In this document: piece by piece, positions 44,944 through 53,832 of the stretch
How positions within the stretch are numbered: position 1 is the first letter of the stretch
Layout: every line of letters begins with the position of its first letter
Assembly: GCF_014905415.1 (NCBI RefSeq)
Contig: NZ_BNEO01000004.1
Coordinates: 62,001 to 126,000 of the forward strand
Direction: 5' to 3'
Length of the DNA: 64,000 nucleotides
Source of the DNA: Virgibacillus salexigens
Lineage (GTDB): Bacteria > Bacillota > Bacilli > Bacillales > Amphibacillaceae
Made by a program: the position numbers and the translations under genes
The notes under the pieces: model-generated
Databases searched by the model: none
Told to the model about the DNA's origin: nothing
The model's input: only the letters and a program-made list of their open reading frames with translations

Positions 44944-46947
44944 CTATACGTATTTCTCAAACCATCGACAAATATGATTGAGTCGTTCAATTCGCATATT
45001 TGGTTTTCCGCTTCTGCTCAGTTCGTGATTAGCCTCTGGAAAACGCACAAATTCTACTTCTTTCTTTAAATGCTTTAAAGTAATAAATAACTGTTCCCCT
45101 TGTTCAATTGGACAACGATAATCATTTTCTCCATGCAGGATTAATAAAGGTGTTTCTACATCTGCTGCATATTTCAGAGGGGAAATTTCCCATAATTTTG
45201 ATGGATCGTCTAATAAGTTCAAACCATGTTCCCATTCTGTAAAGAAGTAACCTATATCGCTTACACCGTAGAAGCTAAGCCAATTCGATATCGACCGTTG
45301 CGTAACAGCAGCTTTAAAACAATTCGTATGCCCAACAATCCAGTTTGTCATAAAGCCTCCATAACTTCCTCCTGTAACACCTAGACGGTCTTTATCTATA
45401 AAGCTATACATTTGAACAGCATGGTTAACAGCCTGCATCACATCATGATAATCCCCTCCGCCATAGTCCATGCGGCATGCATCCACAAAATGTTGATCAT
45501 AACCATGGCTGCCTCTTGGGTTTGTATATAGAACGACATATCCTTGTGCTGCAAGTAATTGTAGTTCGAAAAAGAAGGTTTGGCCATACATAGCATGAGG
45601 ACCACCGTGAATCTCCAGGATCATCGGATACTTCTTTCCTTCTGTAAAATGATATGGCCGAATAAGCCATCCTTGAATTTCTACATTATCCTCTGTTTTA
45701 ATCCACAAGGTTTCAGGCTTTTCAAATGCAATCTGATCTTTTACTGTTTTATTTCCATTGGTAAGTTGTGAAAGACTTAAATCCTCATTTAATAAATAAA
45801 AATTACAAGGATCAGTCGGAGTACTGATTCCAAGAATCAATTGATCATTTACAACGTCATAGGTAAAACCAAAAACATGATTATCGTCCGAGTATAGTAC
45901 TTGGTGGTTAGCTGTCAATTCGATTTGGTGTAATTCGGTTGCACCTTCTCTCGTTGCAATAAAGAAAATGGTGGAGCCATCCTGATTCCAAGTTGGACCA
46001 GTTTCTGATGTACCTAGACGGGTATCGCCTATCATCGCATCACCAAGCTGGAAATTCCAATTGGTACTAAGACAGGTTTGTTCTAAGGATTGACAGTCGA
46101 AAATGTATAATTCGGTTAGTGTAGCTCCTTTATATGCAAAATCGTGCCCAAAACAAGCGATTTTGCTTCCATCCGGAGAGAAGGAAGCTTGCTGATAGGA
46201 ACCATGTTTAGTGGTTAATTTGTTCATCTTTTGAGTTGCGATGTCAAGTAAATAGAGATCGTTAGACGACTCTTGATCCGCTTCATCATTTAAATTTGCT
46301 GCTATTAAAACGGTTTTCCCATCGGGAGAGATATCTTGAAAGGCATGATCCGTATCCGCTTGCGTTAATTGAGTAACAGAACCATCTTGGATATTCATGC
46401 GAATGATCTGTGTCTTTTTATTATCATGAAATCCTTTTGCATCTGATTTATATTTTAAGCGATTAACAACGAGGGGGTGCTCCTGTTTAGCAGATTTTAT
46501 TTTTTGCTTCTCTTCTTTCGTCATTTCCTGTTGATTATGTATATCATCATCGTTTTCTAATAATGCGCTAAAGAGAATAAATTGTCCATCCTTTGTCCAC
46601 GTAGGGTTTGTCGCACCATGCTTAAAGGTAGTTAATTGCTGTGCCTCCCCTCCATCGGTATTGATCAACCATAATTGAGGGAGACCACTTCTAGTAGATT
46701 GAAATACTGCTCTCTTCCCATCAGGAGAAAATCGAAGATGTGTATTTTTATCGTTGTCAAATGTCCAAGGAATTGCATTGTTGTCATTTAAGCTTTGGTA
46801 AAAAAGTTGAGACTGATAGTCTTTTTTATCATTAATTGTGGTAGATACATAGGTGAACGCTTGGCCATCGGGTGTGAATTGTGGGTCACTAAATACTTCT
46901 AGATTCAATATGTCTTCAGAAGTCAGCTTGCGTCTATGCTTACTCAT
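44944..46947 (-). CDS. S9-family serine peptidase (acylaminoacyl-peptidase/YuxL-like)
   Basis: This 667-residue peptidase has an N-terminal beta-propeller (repeats FTPDGQAFTYVST, RFSPDGKRAVFQS, SFSPDGSKIACFG) and a C-terminal alpha/beta hydrolase domain. The catalytic triad is about Ser528 (GGSYGGF), Asp609 (HGENDYRCP) and His641 (EANHELS). It lacks a signal peptide, so it acts on peptides inside the cell. TTTAATAGAGGAGGAAAAT precedes the ATG. Confidence 0.9.
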   Translation of the reverse strand: MSKHRRKLTSEDILNLEVFSDPQFTPDGQAFTYVSTTINDKKDYQSQLFYQSLNDNNAIPWTFDNDKNTHLRFSPDGKRAVFQSTRSGLPQLWLINTDGGEAQQLTTFKHGATNPTWTKDGQFILFSALLENDDDIHNQQEMTKEEKQKIKSAKQEHPLVVNRLKYKSDAKGFHDNKKTQIIRMNIQDGSVTQLTQADTDHAFQDISPDGKTVLIAANLNDEADQESSNDLYLLDIATQKMNKLTTKHGSYQQASFSPDGSKIACFGHDFAYKGATLTELYIFDCQSLEQTCLSTNWNFQLGDAMIGDTRLGTSETGPTWNQDGSTIFFIATREGATELHQIELTANHQVLYSDDNHVFGFTYDVVNDQLILGISTPTDPCNFYLLNEDLSLSQLTNGNKTVKDQIAFEKPETLWIKTEDNVEIQGWLIRPYHFTEGKKYPMILEIHGGPHAMYGQTFFFELQLLAAQGYVVLYTNPRGSHGYDQHFVDACRMDYGGGDYHDVMQAVNHAVQMYSFIDKDRLGVTGGSYGGFMTNWIVGHTNCFKAAVTQRSISNWLSFYGVSDIGYFFTEWEHGLNLLDDPSKLWEISPLKYAADVETPLLILHGENDYRCPIEQGEQLFITLKHLKKEVEFVRFPEANHELSRSGKPNMRIERLNHICRWFEKYV

Positions 46948-47009
46948 TATTTTCCTCCTCTATTAAAATAAATGATTTTTTAATAGTTTAAACTATTTCG
47001 ACTTTCGAA

Positions 47010-47531
47010 TCAATCGACACTACGGTGATGATTTAGATTTTTCAGGAAGTTATTTAATTCTTTTCTGTTTTTGAAGATAAGAATGTTTTTGTTCTTATAT
47101 TTAGAAAGGCGTTGATAAATTAGCGGAGCCTTTTTCTTATTAAATGTACGTACCCAATTGAAGAATTCGAGGTCAATTTTTTCCTTACAATCCTTTCCCA
47201 TGTCTGGACGGGTTTTGTTACGGTGTTGAATCCGTCTTTTTATGATGCCATACAGACATTGTATTGTTCGGTAATGCAAGAAAATAATCGTATCTGCTTG
47301 TTGCATACGTATCTCCATTGATGCACTGTAATTCCCATCAATAATCCAATTGTCTGTTTTCATAATGTTGATTGTTTCTTCTACGAGTTGTTCTCGTTCA
47401 ATAGCGACCCATCCAGGTTGCCAAAATATTGCATCCATATGATGGACAGGGAGATGAAGTAGCTTACCCAATTGTTTTGCTAACGTTGACTTACCAGAAC
47501 CTCCGCTACCAATAATCATTATTCTCTTCAT
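47010..47531 (-). CDS. P-loop NTPase, FlaR/adenylate-kinase-like (topology modulation protein)
   Basis: This 173-residue protein has Walker A IGSGGSGKST at residues 7-16, followed by LPVHHMDAIFWQPGW and a YSASMEIR region typical of the so-called DNA topology modulation protein FlaR family. It is a small kinase-like fold; real substrates of the family are unclear. It has AGGAGGTTTTACTTC before the ATG. It lies 62 bp downstream of the S9 peptidase start region on the same strand and could form a transcript with it. Confidence 0.78.
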   Translation of the reverse strand: MKRIMIIGSGGSGKSTLAKQLGKLLHLPVHHMDAIFWQPGWVAIEREQLVEETINIMKTDNWIIDGNYSASMEIRMQQADTIIFLHYRTIQCLYGIIKRRIQHRNKTRPDMGKDCKEKIDLEFFNWVRTFNKKKAPLIYQRLSKYKNKNILIFKNRKELNNFLKNLNHHRSVD

Positions 47532-47613
47532 GAAGTAAAACCTCCTAAACGGGAAAAACTGAATTTAATTAAGTATCTTTACAGTGGGGGTTTCCATTAA
47601 TCGCAATTAATAG

Positions 47614-47646
47614 AAAAGCACCTCACAAATGATGCAAGGTGCTTTT
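47614..47646 (-). terminator. Terminator after D-amino-acid aminotransferase
   Basis: On the minus strand AAAAGCACCT pairs with AGGTGCTTTT around a 13-base loop, just after the dat stop. Confidence 0.85.
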
Positions 47647-47654
47647 TCGATAAA

Positions 47655-48530
47655 TTAAAGGGAATGCGTTATATTGTTTTCTGTTATATTCGCATCACGT
47701 TCATATTCTTGTTGTAATTTACGAGTTATCGGCCCAGGTGTACCATCTTGAATTTGTTTTTGATTAATTCGGATGACAGGCATAACCTCAGAAGTGCTAC
47801 TAGACAAGAAAACTTCATCTGCATCAAACAGATCATCTTTGGTAAAGCCACTTTCATTAAAAGAAATAGAAAGATCGGTTGCGAACTTTTCAACGCGCAT
47901 ACGAACACAACCATGTAAGATTCGGTTGGTTGCTGGGTGCGTGTAAATAACGCCGTTCTTTACTATATAAATATTTGATGAGCTGCATTCAGTTACAAGG
48001 TCATCACGATGTAAGATAGCTTCATAGCAGCCTTGTTCTTTTGCTTCTTGCTTGGCAAGTACATTAGGTAACAGATTTAAACTTTTTATATAACAATTCT
48101 CCCAGCGCACATCTGGCTCCGTAATAGTAGAGACTCCTTTTTGAAGGTTTTCTAGATGACGAGGTAAATCTTGTACATACGCATACAAGTTTGCTGGTAC
48201 ATCGGCAGGAAATACATGATCTCTTGGAGCAGATCCGCGCGTTACTTGTAAATATACTTTCCCATCGGATGTCATTTCATTCTTTTCTAATAAATGGAGT
48301 AACAAATCTGTAATTTCCTCTTTCGTAGCAGGAAGTTTAATTTTTACTGCATCTAGCGAACGAAACAAACGATCAACATGTTCATTCAGTAAATAGTATG
48401 AACCATTATATATACGGATTACTTCATATATACCATCTCCAAATTGTAATCCACGTTCTTCAAATGGATAGGTTAAATTATCTTGATGAGTAAATGTTTG
48501 CTGTGTTAATACAATTGGATAAATAGCCAT
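47655..48530 (-). CDS. dat: D-alanine aminotransferase
   Basis: This 291-residue class IV PLP enzyme makes D-glutamate from D-alanine for cell-wall synthesis. The N-terminal FEERGLQFGDGIYEVIRIYNG (in part), Lys149 in YIKSLNLLPNV as the PLP lysine, TECSSSNIYIV and SSTSEVMPV are standard for Dat of Bacillus. GGAGGAGAGA precedes the ATG. It is followed by its own terminator. Confidence 0.92.
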   Translation of the reverse strand: MAIYPIVLTQQTFTHQDNLTYPFEERGLQFGDGIYEVIRIYNGSYYLLNEHVDRLFRSLDAVKIKLPATKEEITDLLLHLLEKNEMTSDGKVYLQVTRGSAPRDHVFPADVPANLYAYVQDLPRHLENLQKGVSTITEPDVRWENCYIKSLNLLPNVLAKQEAKEQGCYEAILHRDDLVTECSSSNIYIVKNGVIYTHPATNRILHGCVRMRVEKFATDLSISFNESGFTKDDLFDADEVFLSSSTSEVMPVIRINQKQIQDGTPGPITRKLQQEYERDANITENNITHSL

Positions 48531-48747
48531 TCTCTCTCTCCTCCCTAAAACTTATGACTATTCTATAACTTCTAAAACACAATGTAAATCCTTTCTCATT
48601 GGAAATTCAAACTTTTAGAACGAGCGCTTAAAAGGAGTAATACCTGCCTCTAGGGGGAAAACAGTAGAAAAAAGAAATATTTTTTAAATAGCTGTAAGCT
48701 TTGTTATTATTTTATTAAATTTTTGTCGAAAAAAATTAAAAAACCTC

Positions 48748-48776
48748 TTGATTTCGTAAAACCTAATTGCTATAAT
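48748..48776 (+). promoter_or_regulatory. Sigma-A promoter for tRNA-Gly
   Basis: TTGATT and a perfect TATAAT are separated by 17 bases, 45 bp upstream of the tRNA. The rest of 48531-48747 shows nothing recognised. Confidence 0.8.
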
Positions 48777-48820
48777 TAACACTGCGTTCGAAAAAATGAT
48801 AAATAATTTTTACATACATT

Positions 48821-48894
48821 GCGGGTGTAGTTTAATGGTAAAACCTCAGCCTTCCAAGCTGATGACGAGGGTTCGATTCCCTTCACCCGCTCCA
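48821..48894 (+). tRNA. tRNA-Gly (anticodon TCC)
   Basis: The cloverleaf is complete: acceptor arms GCGGGTG and CACCCGC, D arm GTAGTTTAATGGTA, anticodon arm CAGC-CTTCCAA-GCTG with TCC at 48853-48855, T arm GAGGGTTCGATTCCCTT and encoded CCA after discriminator T. It reads GGA/GGG glycine codons. Confidence 0.97.
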
Positions 48895-48906
48895 TACATA
48901 TGTCTT

Positions 48907-48949
48907 AACGCAGTATTTCGTAATGGAAGGTACGAAGTATTGCGTTTTT
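48907..48949 (+). terminator. Terminator after tRNA-Gly
   Basis: AACGCAGTATTTCGTA pairs with TACGAAGTATTGCGTT (two G-T pairs), followed by T residues, 12 bp after the tRNA. Confidence 0.85.
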
Positions 48950-49059
48950 AATTTATTTAGAAAACTAAAGTTGTTTTACTTATGTAAGTTAAGCATGTAC
49001 AATCTTGGACGTAGAATATTACGTTGAAACGACTATACTTGGCTACTTGAGGTGATTAT

Positions 49060-50763
49060 ATGAAGAAATTATTGTCTATATTAAAGCGAATTGATAATAA
49101 AGGTTATAAGGCTTATAAAAGTATTCAAGGTCATTACGAACATGAAAACTACGATTTAGATATTGATTATGTCCAAGGAGACCCTTTTGCCACTCCTTCT
49201 AAATTACGCATAACGATCCCTAAGCGTAAGCGATATGTTTATCCAGAATGGTTGGAGACTACTTCTAGAAAAATTGCTACAGAAGACGCTTTCGGAAGAA
49301 TAATAGGGGAAGCAGTGACTAATGAAGCTTCATTTATAAAAGGTTCTGGTAAGAGTGGATTGATTCTATTCGATCGTCCAGGACAAGAAATATTGGAACG
49401 AAGTGCTGTACAAATTACGACACAATCAATTGTTATTTGCATTTCTGTTGGATTGCCAGCCAATGGAAGGAAGATTAATGGGAAAGAAGCAGAGAAATTA
49501 TTTAGCCAAGCATTACCATCGATTATAAGGAATTCCGTGTATACGTTAAAAGATGAAGCAATTAATCAAGCCATCAAATTGGCAGATCAACAAGATGCGG
49601 TTCGTCAGCAAATGAAGGAAAATAATTGGGTTGCATTTTTAGCAAATGGCTCCATTTTACCAAGAGAGAGCGGTATAAGTAATCGCCCGTTAAAAAAAGC
49701 TGTACCATTTCAAAGTCCTGCAGAAAACCAAGTGGAAATCGAAATTCCTCATACAGATGAACCGATAAAAGGAATGGCCGTGGAAAAAGGTATATCATTA
49801 ATTGTTGGCGGTGGCTATCATGGTAAGAGTACACTACTTCAAGCAATTGAACGTGGTGTTTATTCGCATGTAGCGGGCGATGGCCGAGAATTTGTATTAA
49901 CGGATAGAAATGCTGTAAAAATTCGCGCTGAAGATGGGCGTAAAGTAAGTGGAGTAAATATTTCTCCGTTTATTAATAATCTCCCTCATGAACAGGAGAC
50001 TACTTTTTTCTCCACAGAAAATGCTAGTGGCAGTACGTCACAAGCAGCAAATGTAATGGAAGCTTTGGAAGCAGGTGCATCTACATTATTAATTGATGAA
50101 GATACAAGTGCAACTAACTTTATGATTCGTGATCATCGAATGCAATTGCTTGTTCATCAAAATAAAGAACCAATAACACCATTTATTGATAAAATAACGC
50201 AACTACGTGATGAATTAGGCGTTTCAACAATACTAGTAATGGGGGGTTCAGGTGACTATTTTGCAACTGCTGATACAGTAATTCGAATGGAAAACTATAT
50301 ACCTGCAAATGTTACAATAGATGCAAAAGCAATTATGCAACAATATCCATTAGAAAGAGAGACTTCATTAGAGGGGACATTTGGAAAAGTTAGAAATCGT
50401 TATTTTCAGCAATCATCCTTACAGACAAATAAAGGAAAACGAGTAAAAGTTCAAGCCAAGGGCCGCACACATATATTGATGGGGAAGACAGATATATCAT
50501 TTACAGATACAGAACAGTTGGTTGATGCCTCCCAAACTAGGATGATAGCTGAAATGATTCAACATCTAGACCGTAAACAAGGTATGAATGATATTGCGTT
50601 GTGTACATTGCTAGATCAGATTGAAGAACGAATGGATAAGCAGGGGTTAGGGTCAATTACTGCTTTTCCTAATCAGCATCCTGGCGATCTTGCGCGTCCA
50701 CGTAGATTCGAAATTGCAGCAGTATTAAATCGGATGCGTACAGCTATTATAAAGCAGAGGTAG
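49060..50763 (+). CDS. Predicted ATPase of the ABC class (PF09818-type), unknown role
   Basis: This 567-residue soluble protein has a Walker A GGGYHGKST (about 250-258), a signature-like ASGSTSQAANVMEALEAG followed directly by Walker B LLIDEDTSATNF, and a switch region VMGGSGDYFATAD. The order fits the ABC class, but the protein lacks membrane domains and has a long N-terminal part beginning MKKLLSILKRID. The family is widespread without a settled function. GAGGTGATT precedes the ATG. The queG gene follows after 16 bp and could be in the same transcript. Confidence 0.8.
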   Translation: MKKLLSILKRIDNKGYKAYKSIQGHYEHENYDLDIDYVQGDPFATPSKLRITIPKRKRYVYPEWLETTSRKIATEDAFGRIIGEAVTNEASFIKGSGKSGLILFDRPGQEILERSAVQITTQSIVICISVGLPANGRKINGKEAEKLFSQALPSIIRNSVYTLKDEAINQAIKLADQQDAVRQQMKENNWVAFLANGSILPRESGISNRPLKKAVPFQSPAENQVEIEIPHTDEPIKGMAVEKGISLIVGGGYHGKSTLLQAIERGVYSHVAGDGREFVLTDRNAVKIRAEDGRKVSGVNISPFINNLPHEQETTFFSTENASGSTSQAANVMEALEAGASTLLIDEDTSATNFMIRDHRMQLLVHQNKEPITPFIDKITQLRDELGVSTILVMGGSGDYFATADTVIRMENYIPANVTIDAKAIMQQYPLERETSLEGTFGKVRNRYFQQSSLQTNKGKRVKVQAKGRTHILMGKTDISFTDTEQLVDASQTRMIAEMIQHLDRKQGMNDIALCTLLDQIEERMDKQGLGSITAFPNQHPGDLARPRRFEIAAVLNRMRTAIIKQR

Positions 50764-50779
50764 AACGGAGAAGAAGCTT

Positions 50780-51910
50780 ATGCAAACAGATCTACTAAAA
50801 CAAGAAATTATTGATTATAGTAAACAGATAGGTATCGATAAAATCGGTTTTGCATCTGCAGATGTATTTGGTGAGTTAAAAGAACGGCTTAAAAGACAGC
50901 AAGCGTTAAACTACCAATCTGGATTTGAGAAAGGTACAATTGAGGAACGTACGGAACCTACACAATTACTTCCAGAGGCAAAATCGATTATATCAATTGC
51001 ATTGGCTTATCCTTCAAGAATGAAAGATGCTCCTCGGAGTACAAAAGAGGAACGACGAGGTTTATTTGCCAGAGCTTCATGGGGCGTTGATTATCATATC
51101 GTGATGAGAGAGCGTTTAAATAAGCTGGCAGCTTTTATTCAAGATAAAGTACCTGACGGGAAAAATAAAGTAATGGTTGATACGGGGGAATTATCCGATC
51201 GAGCTGTTGCGGAGCGAGCGGGCATCGGTTTTAGCGGAAAGAATACATCGATTATCACTCCGGAATTTGGTTCTTTTGTCTATTTAGGAGAACTAATTAC
51301 TAATGTTCCTTTTGTACCAGATGAACCTGTTGACGATAGCTGTGGTTCATGTACAAAATGTATTGATGCTTGTCCTACAGGGGCAATTGTACAGGGGGGA
51401 CAATTGAATGCACAACGCTGTATTGCCTTTCTAACCCAAACAAAAGACTTCTTACCAGATGAATTCCGGTCCAAGATTGGAAATCGTGTATATGGTTGTG
51501 ATACATGCCAGGTAGTTTGTCCTAAAAATCACAAGGTTGACTTTCATATTCATCCCGAGTTTGAACCGGAACATGAGGTATCAAAGCCAAAACTAATTCC
51601 AATGTTAAAATTGTCAAATAGAGAATTTAAAGCGACATTTGGGCATATATCTGGATCGTGGAGAGGGAAAAAACCAATTCAGCGTAATACTTTAATTGCT
51701 CTTGGGCATTACAAAGATAAAACGGCAGTAAAAGAGATTATTGATGTGATGACGAAGGATCCTCGGCCGGTTATTCGAGGTACTGCAGCCTGGTCGCTAG
51801 GGAAAATCGGTACGGAGGAAGCATTTCATGCAATAAAGATAGCAATGGAACAAGAAACAGATGAGCAAGTATTGTTTGAAATGGAAAAAGGACTTGCCTT
51901 TCAAAACTAA
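50780..51910 (+). CDS. queG: Epoxyqueuosine reductase
   Basis: This 376-residue iron-sulfur/cobalamin enzyme performs the last step of queuosine formation in tRNA. Two [4Fe-4S] motifs are seen, CGSCTKCIDACPTGAI (about 188-203) and CDTCQVVCPKN (about 237-247). The catalytic Asp region is VDTGELSDRAVAERAG. A short HEAT-type tail (VIRGTAAWSLGKIGTEEA) matches the QueG C-terminus. GGAGAAGAAGCTT precedes the ATG. trmL nearby also modifies tRNA position 34. Confidence 0.93.
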   Translation: MQTDLLKQEIIDYSKQIGIDKIGFASADVFGELKERLKRQQALNYQSGFEKGTIEERTEPTQLLPEAKSIISIALAYPSRMKDAPRSTKEERRGLFARASWGVDYHIVMRERLNKLAAFIQDKVPDGKNKVMVDTGELSDRAVAERAGIGFSGKNTSIITPEFGSFVYLGELITNVPFVPDEPVDDSCGSCTKCIDACPTGAIVQGGQLNAQRCIAFLTQTKDFLPDEFRSKIGNRVYGCDTCQVVCPKNHKVDFHIHPEFEPEHEVSKPKLIPMLKLSNREFKATFGHISGSWRGKKPIQRNTLIALGHYKDKTAVKEIIDVMTKDPRPVIRGTAAWSLGKIGTEEAFHAIKIAMEQETDEQVLFEMEKGLAFQN

Positions 51911-51970
51911 GAAATTTTTGGCTGTTTGACAAGCATTCTCTCCATATACTTTCTATGGAGGGGATTTTTT

Positions 51971-52813
51971 ATGGAAAAATTAAAAGATTACTGGATCCAC
52001 ATGTTTGAATCAGATCAGTGGAATAATGACTGGTGGAAACGGAAAAAAGCATTGCTCGAAGAACGAAATGCTTCCATTGTTCATATTAAAGGAAATGGCC
52101 ATCTGTATAGAAAAATCCGTTATGATCAAGCTACACATTATAATTATCATTTGCATTTATCCTTATTAGTGAAACAACAGGAACAATTATACTTGGAGGA
52201 ATCAGTCTATCCATATACTTTTCAAATCAATCAAGGAGAGATTAGTGACCATCGTCTTATAATAAATAAACAACCAGAAATACAACAAAACATAAGCCCT
52301 GATGATATTATCGGCAGTGATACATCCACGCGTTTTTCCTATGATCGTCATGCTGCAGTTCAATATGCAGAAAGATGGTGGAATAGTTACAATCCTGCTT
52401 ATAAAAAGTTTGAAGTGGATTGTACGAATTATGTATCTCAATGCATGTTTGCTGGTGGAGCTCCAATGCGAGGTGCACCTGTAAGAGAAAGAGGATGGTG
52501 GTACGGAAACGGGAGTTGGAGCTTCAGTTGGGCTGTAGCTCATTCGCTACGCTGGTATTTAAGTGGTTCGACACAAGGTCTCAGAGGTGAAGAAGTGGAA
52601 TCTGCCGGAGACCTCCTACCAGGCGATATTATCTGCTATGATTTTGAAGGAGATGGCCGGTGGAATCATAATACAATTGTTGTTGCAAAAGATGCGTATG
52701 GAATGCCGCTTGTAAATGCACATACCGACAATAGCCGTAATCGATACTGGTCCTATGAGGATTCCACTGCATGGACACCAGAAATTAAATATAAATTTTT
52801 CAGGATTTATTAG
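51971..52813 (+). CDS. Amidase_6-domain protein
   Basis: This 280-residue protein carries a C-terminal amidase/NlpC-like domain: YDRHAAVQYAERWWNSYN, the probable nucleophile Cys in DCTNYVSQCMFAGG, His in WNHNTIVV and a final NAHTDNSRNRYWSY. The domain occurs in Bacillus proteins acting on peptidoglycan or spore material, often exported, but no signal peptide is seen here. ATG 51971 follows GGAGGGGATTTTTT; the longer frame from 51926 lacks a site. Confidence 0.83.
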   Translation: MEKLKDYWIHMFESDQWNNDWWKRKKALLEERNASIVHIKGNGHLYRKIRYDQATHYNYHLHLSLLVKQQEQLYLEESVYPYTFQINQGEISDHRLIINKQPEIQQNISPDDIIGSDTSTRFSYDRHAAVQYAERWWNSYNPAYKKFEVDCTNYVSQCMFAGGAPMRGAPVRERGWWYGNGSWSFSWAVAHSLRWYLSGSTQGLRGEEVESAGDLLPGDIICYDFEGDGRWNHNTIVVAKDAYGMPLVNAHTDNSRNRYWSYEDSTAWTPEIKYKFFRIY

Positions 52814-52860
52814 AAAAAGTGATATACTAAATAGCAGTACGTAGGTAAGGAGAATGAAAA

Positions 52861-53334
52861 GTGAGTTTACATGTTGTTTTATATCAGCCAGAAATTCCAG
52901 CAAATACAGGGAATATTGCTAGAACTTGCCTAGCAACAAATGCCACATTACATCTTATACATCCACTTGGATTTTCGACAGAGGACAAAATGGTGAGAAG
53001 AGCTGGTCTAGATTATTGGAAAGATGTCGATATACAAGAGTATGATTCACTTGATGAACTCTATGAAACATACCCAAGTGGGTCATACTATTATATAGAA
53101 AATTTTGGAAAAAAGCATTACACAGACTATGATTTCAGTAATTGCCAGGAAGAATTATTTTTTGTTTTTGGCCGAGAGACAAATGGGATTCCACATGAAT
53201 TATTATACGGAAAGGAAGATCGTTGTCTCCGAATACACATGGGTGATAAGGTAAGATCGTTAAATTTATCCAATACAGCTGCTATTATTATTTATGAAGC
53301 ATTACGTCAACAAGGATTTCCTGACTTGACATAA
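52861..53334 (+). CDS. trmL: tRNA (cytidine(34)-2'-O)-methyltransferase
   Basis: This 157-residue SPOUT methyltransferase modifies the wobble ribose of tRNA-Leu isoacceptors. The knot motifs are FVFGRETNGIPHELL (about 100-114) and IHMGDKVRSLNLSNTAAII (about 124-142); the N-terminal YQPEIPANTGNIARTC binds substrate. A GTG start at 52861 follows AAGGAGAAT. It is monocistronic or linked to the amidase gene 47 bp upstream, and followed by a terminator. Confidence 0.94.
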   Translation: MSLHVVLYQPEIPANTGNIARTCLATNATLHLIHPLGFSTEDKMVRRAGLDYWKDVDIQEYDSLDELYETYPSGSYYYIENFGKKHYTDYDFSNCQEELFFVFGRETNGIPHELLYGKEDRCLRIHMGDKVRSLNLSNTAAIIIYEALRQQGFPDLT

Positions 53335-53352
53335 GAAAAATTAGAAAATAAA

Positions 53353-53396
53353 AAGCGCAAACGAAAGCTACCTTCTGTAGCGAATCGTTTGCGCTT
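53353..53396. terminator. Two-part hairpin terminator between trmL and the small membrane-peptide gene
   Basis: AAGCGCAAACGA pairs with TCGTTTGCGCTT and encloses an inner GCTAC/GTAGC stem. It serves trmL and the convergent minus-strand small gene, with A/T-rich ends on both sides. Confidence 0.8.
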
Positions 53397-53399
53397 ACT

Positions 53400-53501
53400 T
53401 TATTGCTGTTTTTTAGGTACACCAGGTTTTGAATCATACCCTGATGTGAAAAATGATGTTACAAATACAAGGATTACTCCCATTAATAGAGCTAATTTCA
53501 T
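53400..53501 (-). CDS. Membrane peptide of 33 residues
   Basis: The minus strand encodes MKLALLMGVILVFVTSFF followed by the polar tail TSGYDSKPGVPKKQQ. A near-perfect AGAAGGAGG lies eight bases before ATG 53501, and a terminator follows at once. The product has one membrane helix or a signal-like segment without a lipobox Cys. I do not recognise its family. The remaining 53502-53832 holds the odhA promoter and no other gene. Confidence 0.65.
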   Translation of the reverse strand: MKLALLMGVILVFVTSFFTSGYDSKPGVPKKQQ

Positions 53502-53741
53502 GTACATATCCTCCTTCTATGTAAGAGACCATTAGTACTTAATGTTGCCTCTATTATAACTAATTATTAATAAAATGTGAATATAAGGAAGGAAAACAAT
53601 GAATAATTATGGTTTTTAGCTAAGAGGATTGGTATATAGTTCATCCTTCCCTTTTTTAATAGAGTTAATCATTTGAAAATTTAAACTATAATCAACGTTG
53701 GAACATTGTGTTGTTTCAACTAATAAAATAGGGTATATTAG

Positions 53742-53770
53742 TTGAAGTAAACATCAGTCAGTTCTATAAT
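53742..53770 (+). promoter_or_regulatory. Sigma-A promoter for odhAB
   Basis: TTGAAG and a perfect TATAAT are separated by 17 bases, about 62 bp before the GTG start of odhA. No obvious cre site was found nearby. Confidence 0.75.
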
Positions 53771-53832
53771 GTAGAATGAATAATGTATACCGTTTCATAA
53801 CGGGAAGCTAACTTCTAATGGGGGTATAAAAG

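Noticed and set aside
44762-44977. 71-residue open frame after carB
   Set aside because: Lies on dispersed repeat copy 4 and runs into the convergent peptidase gene.
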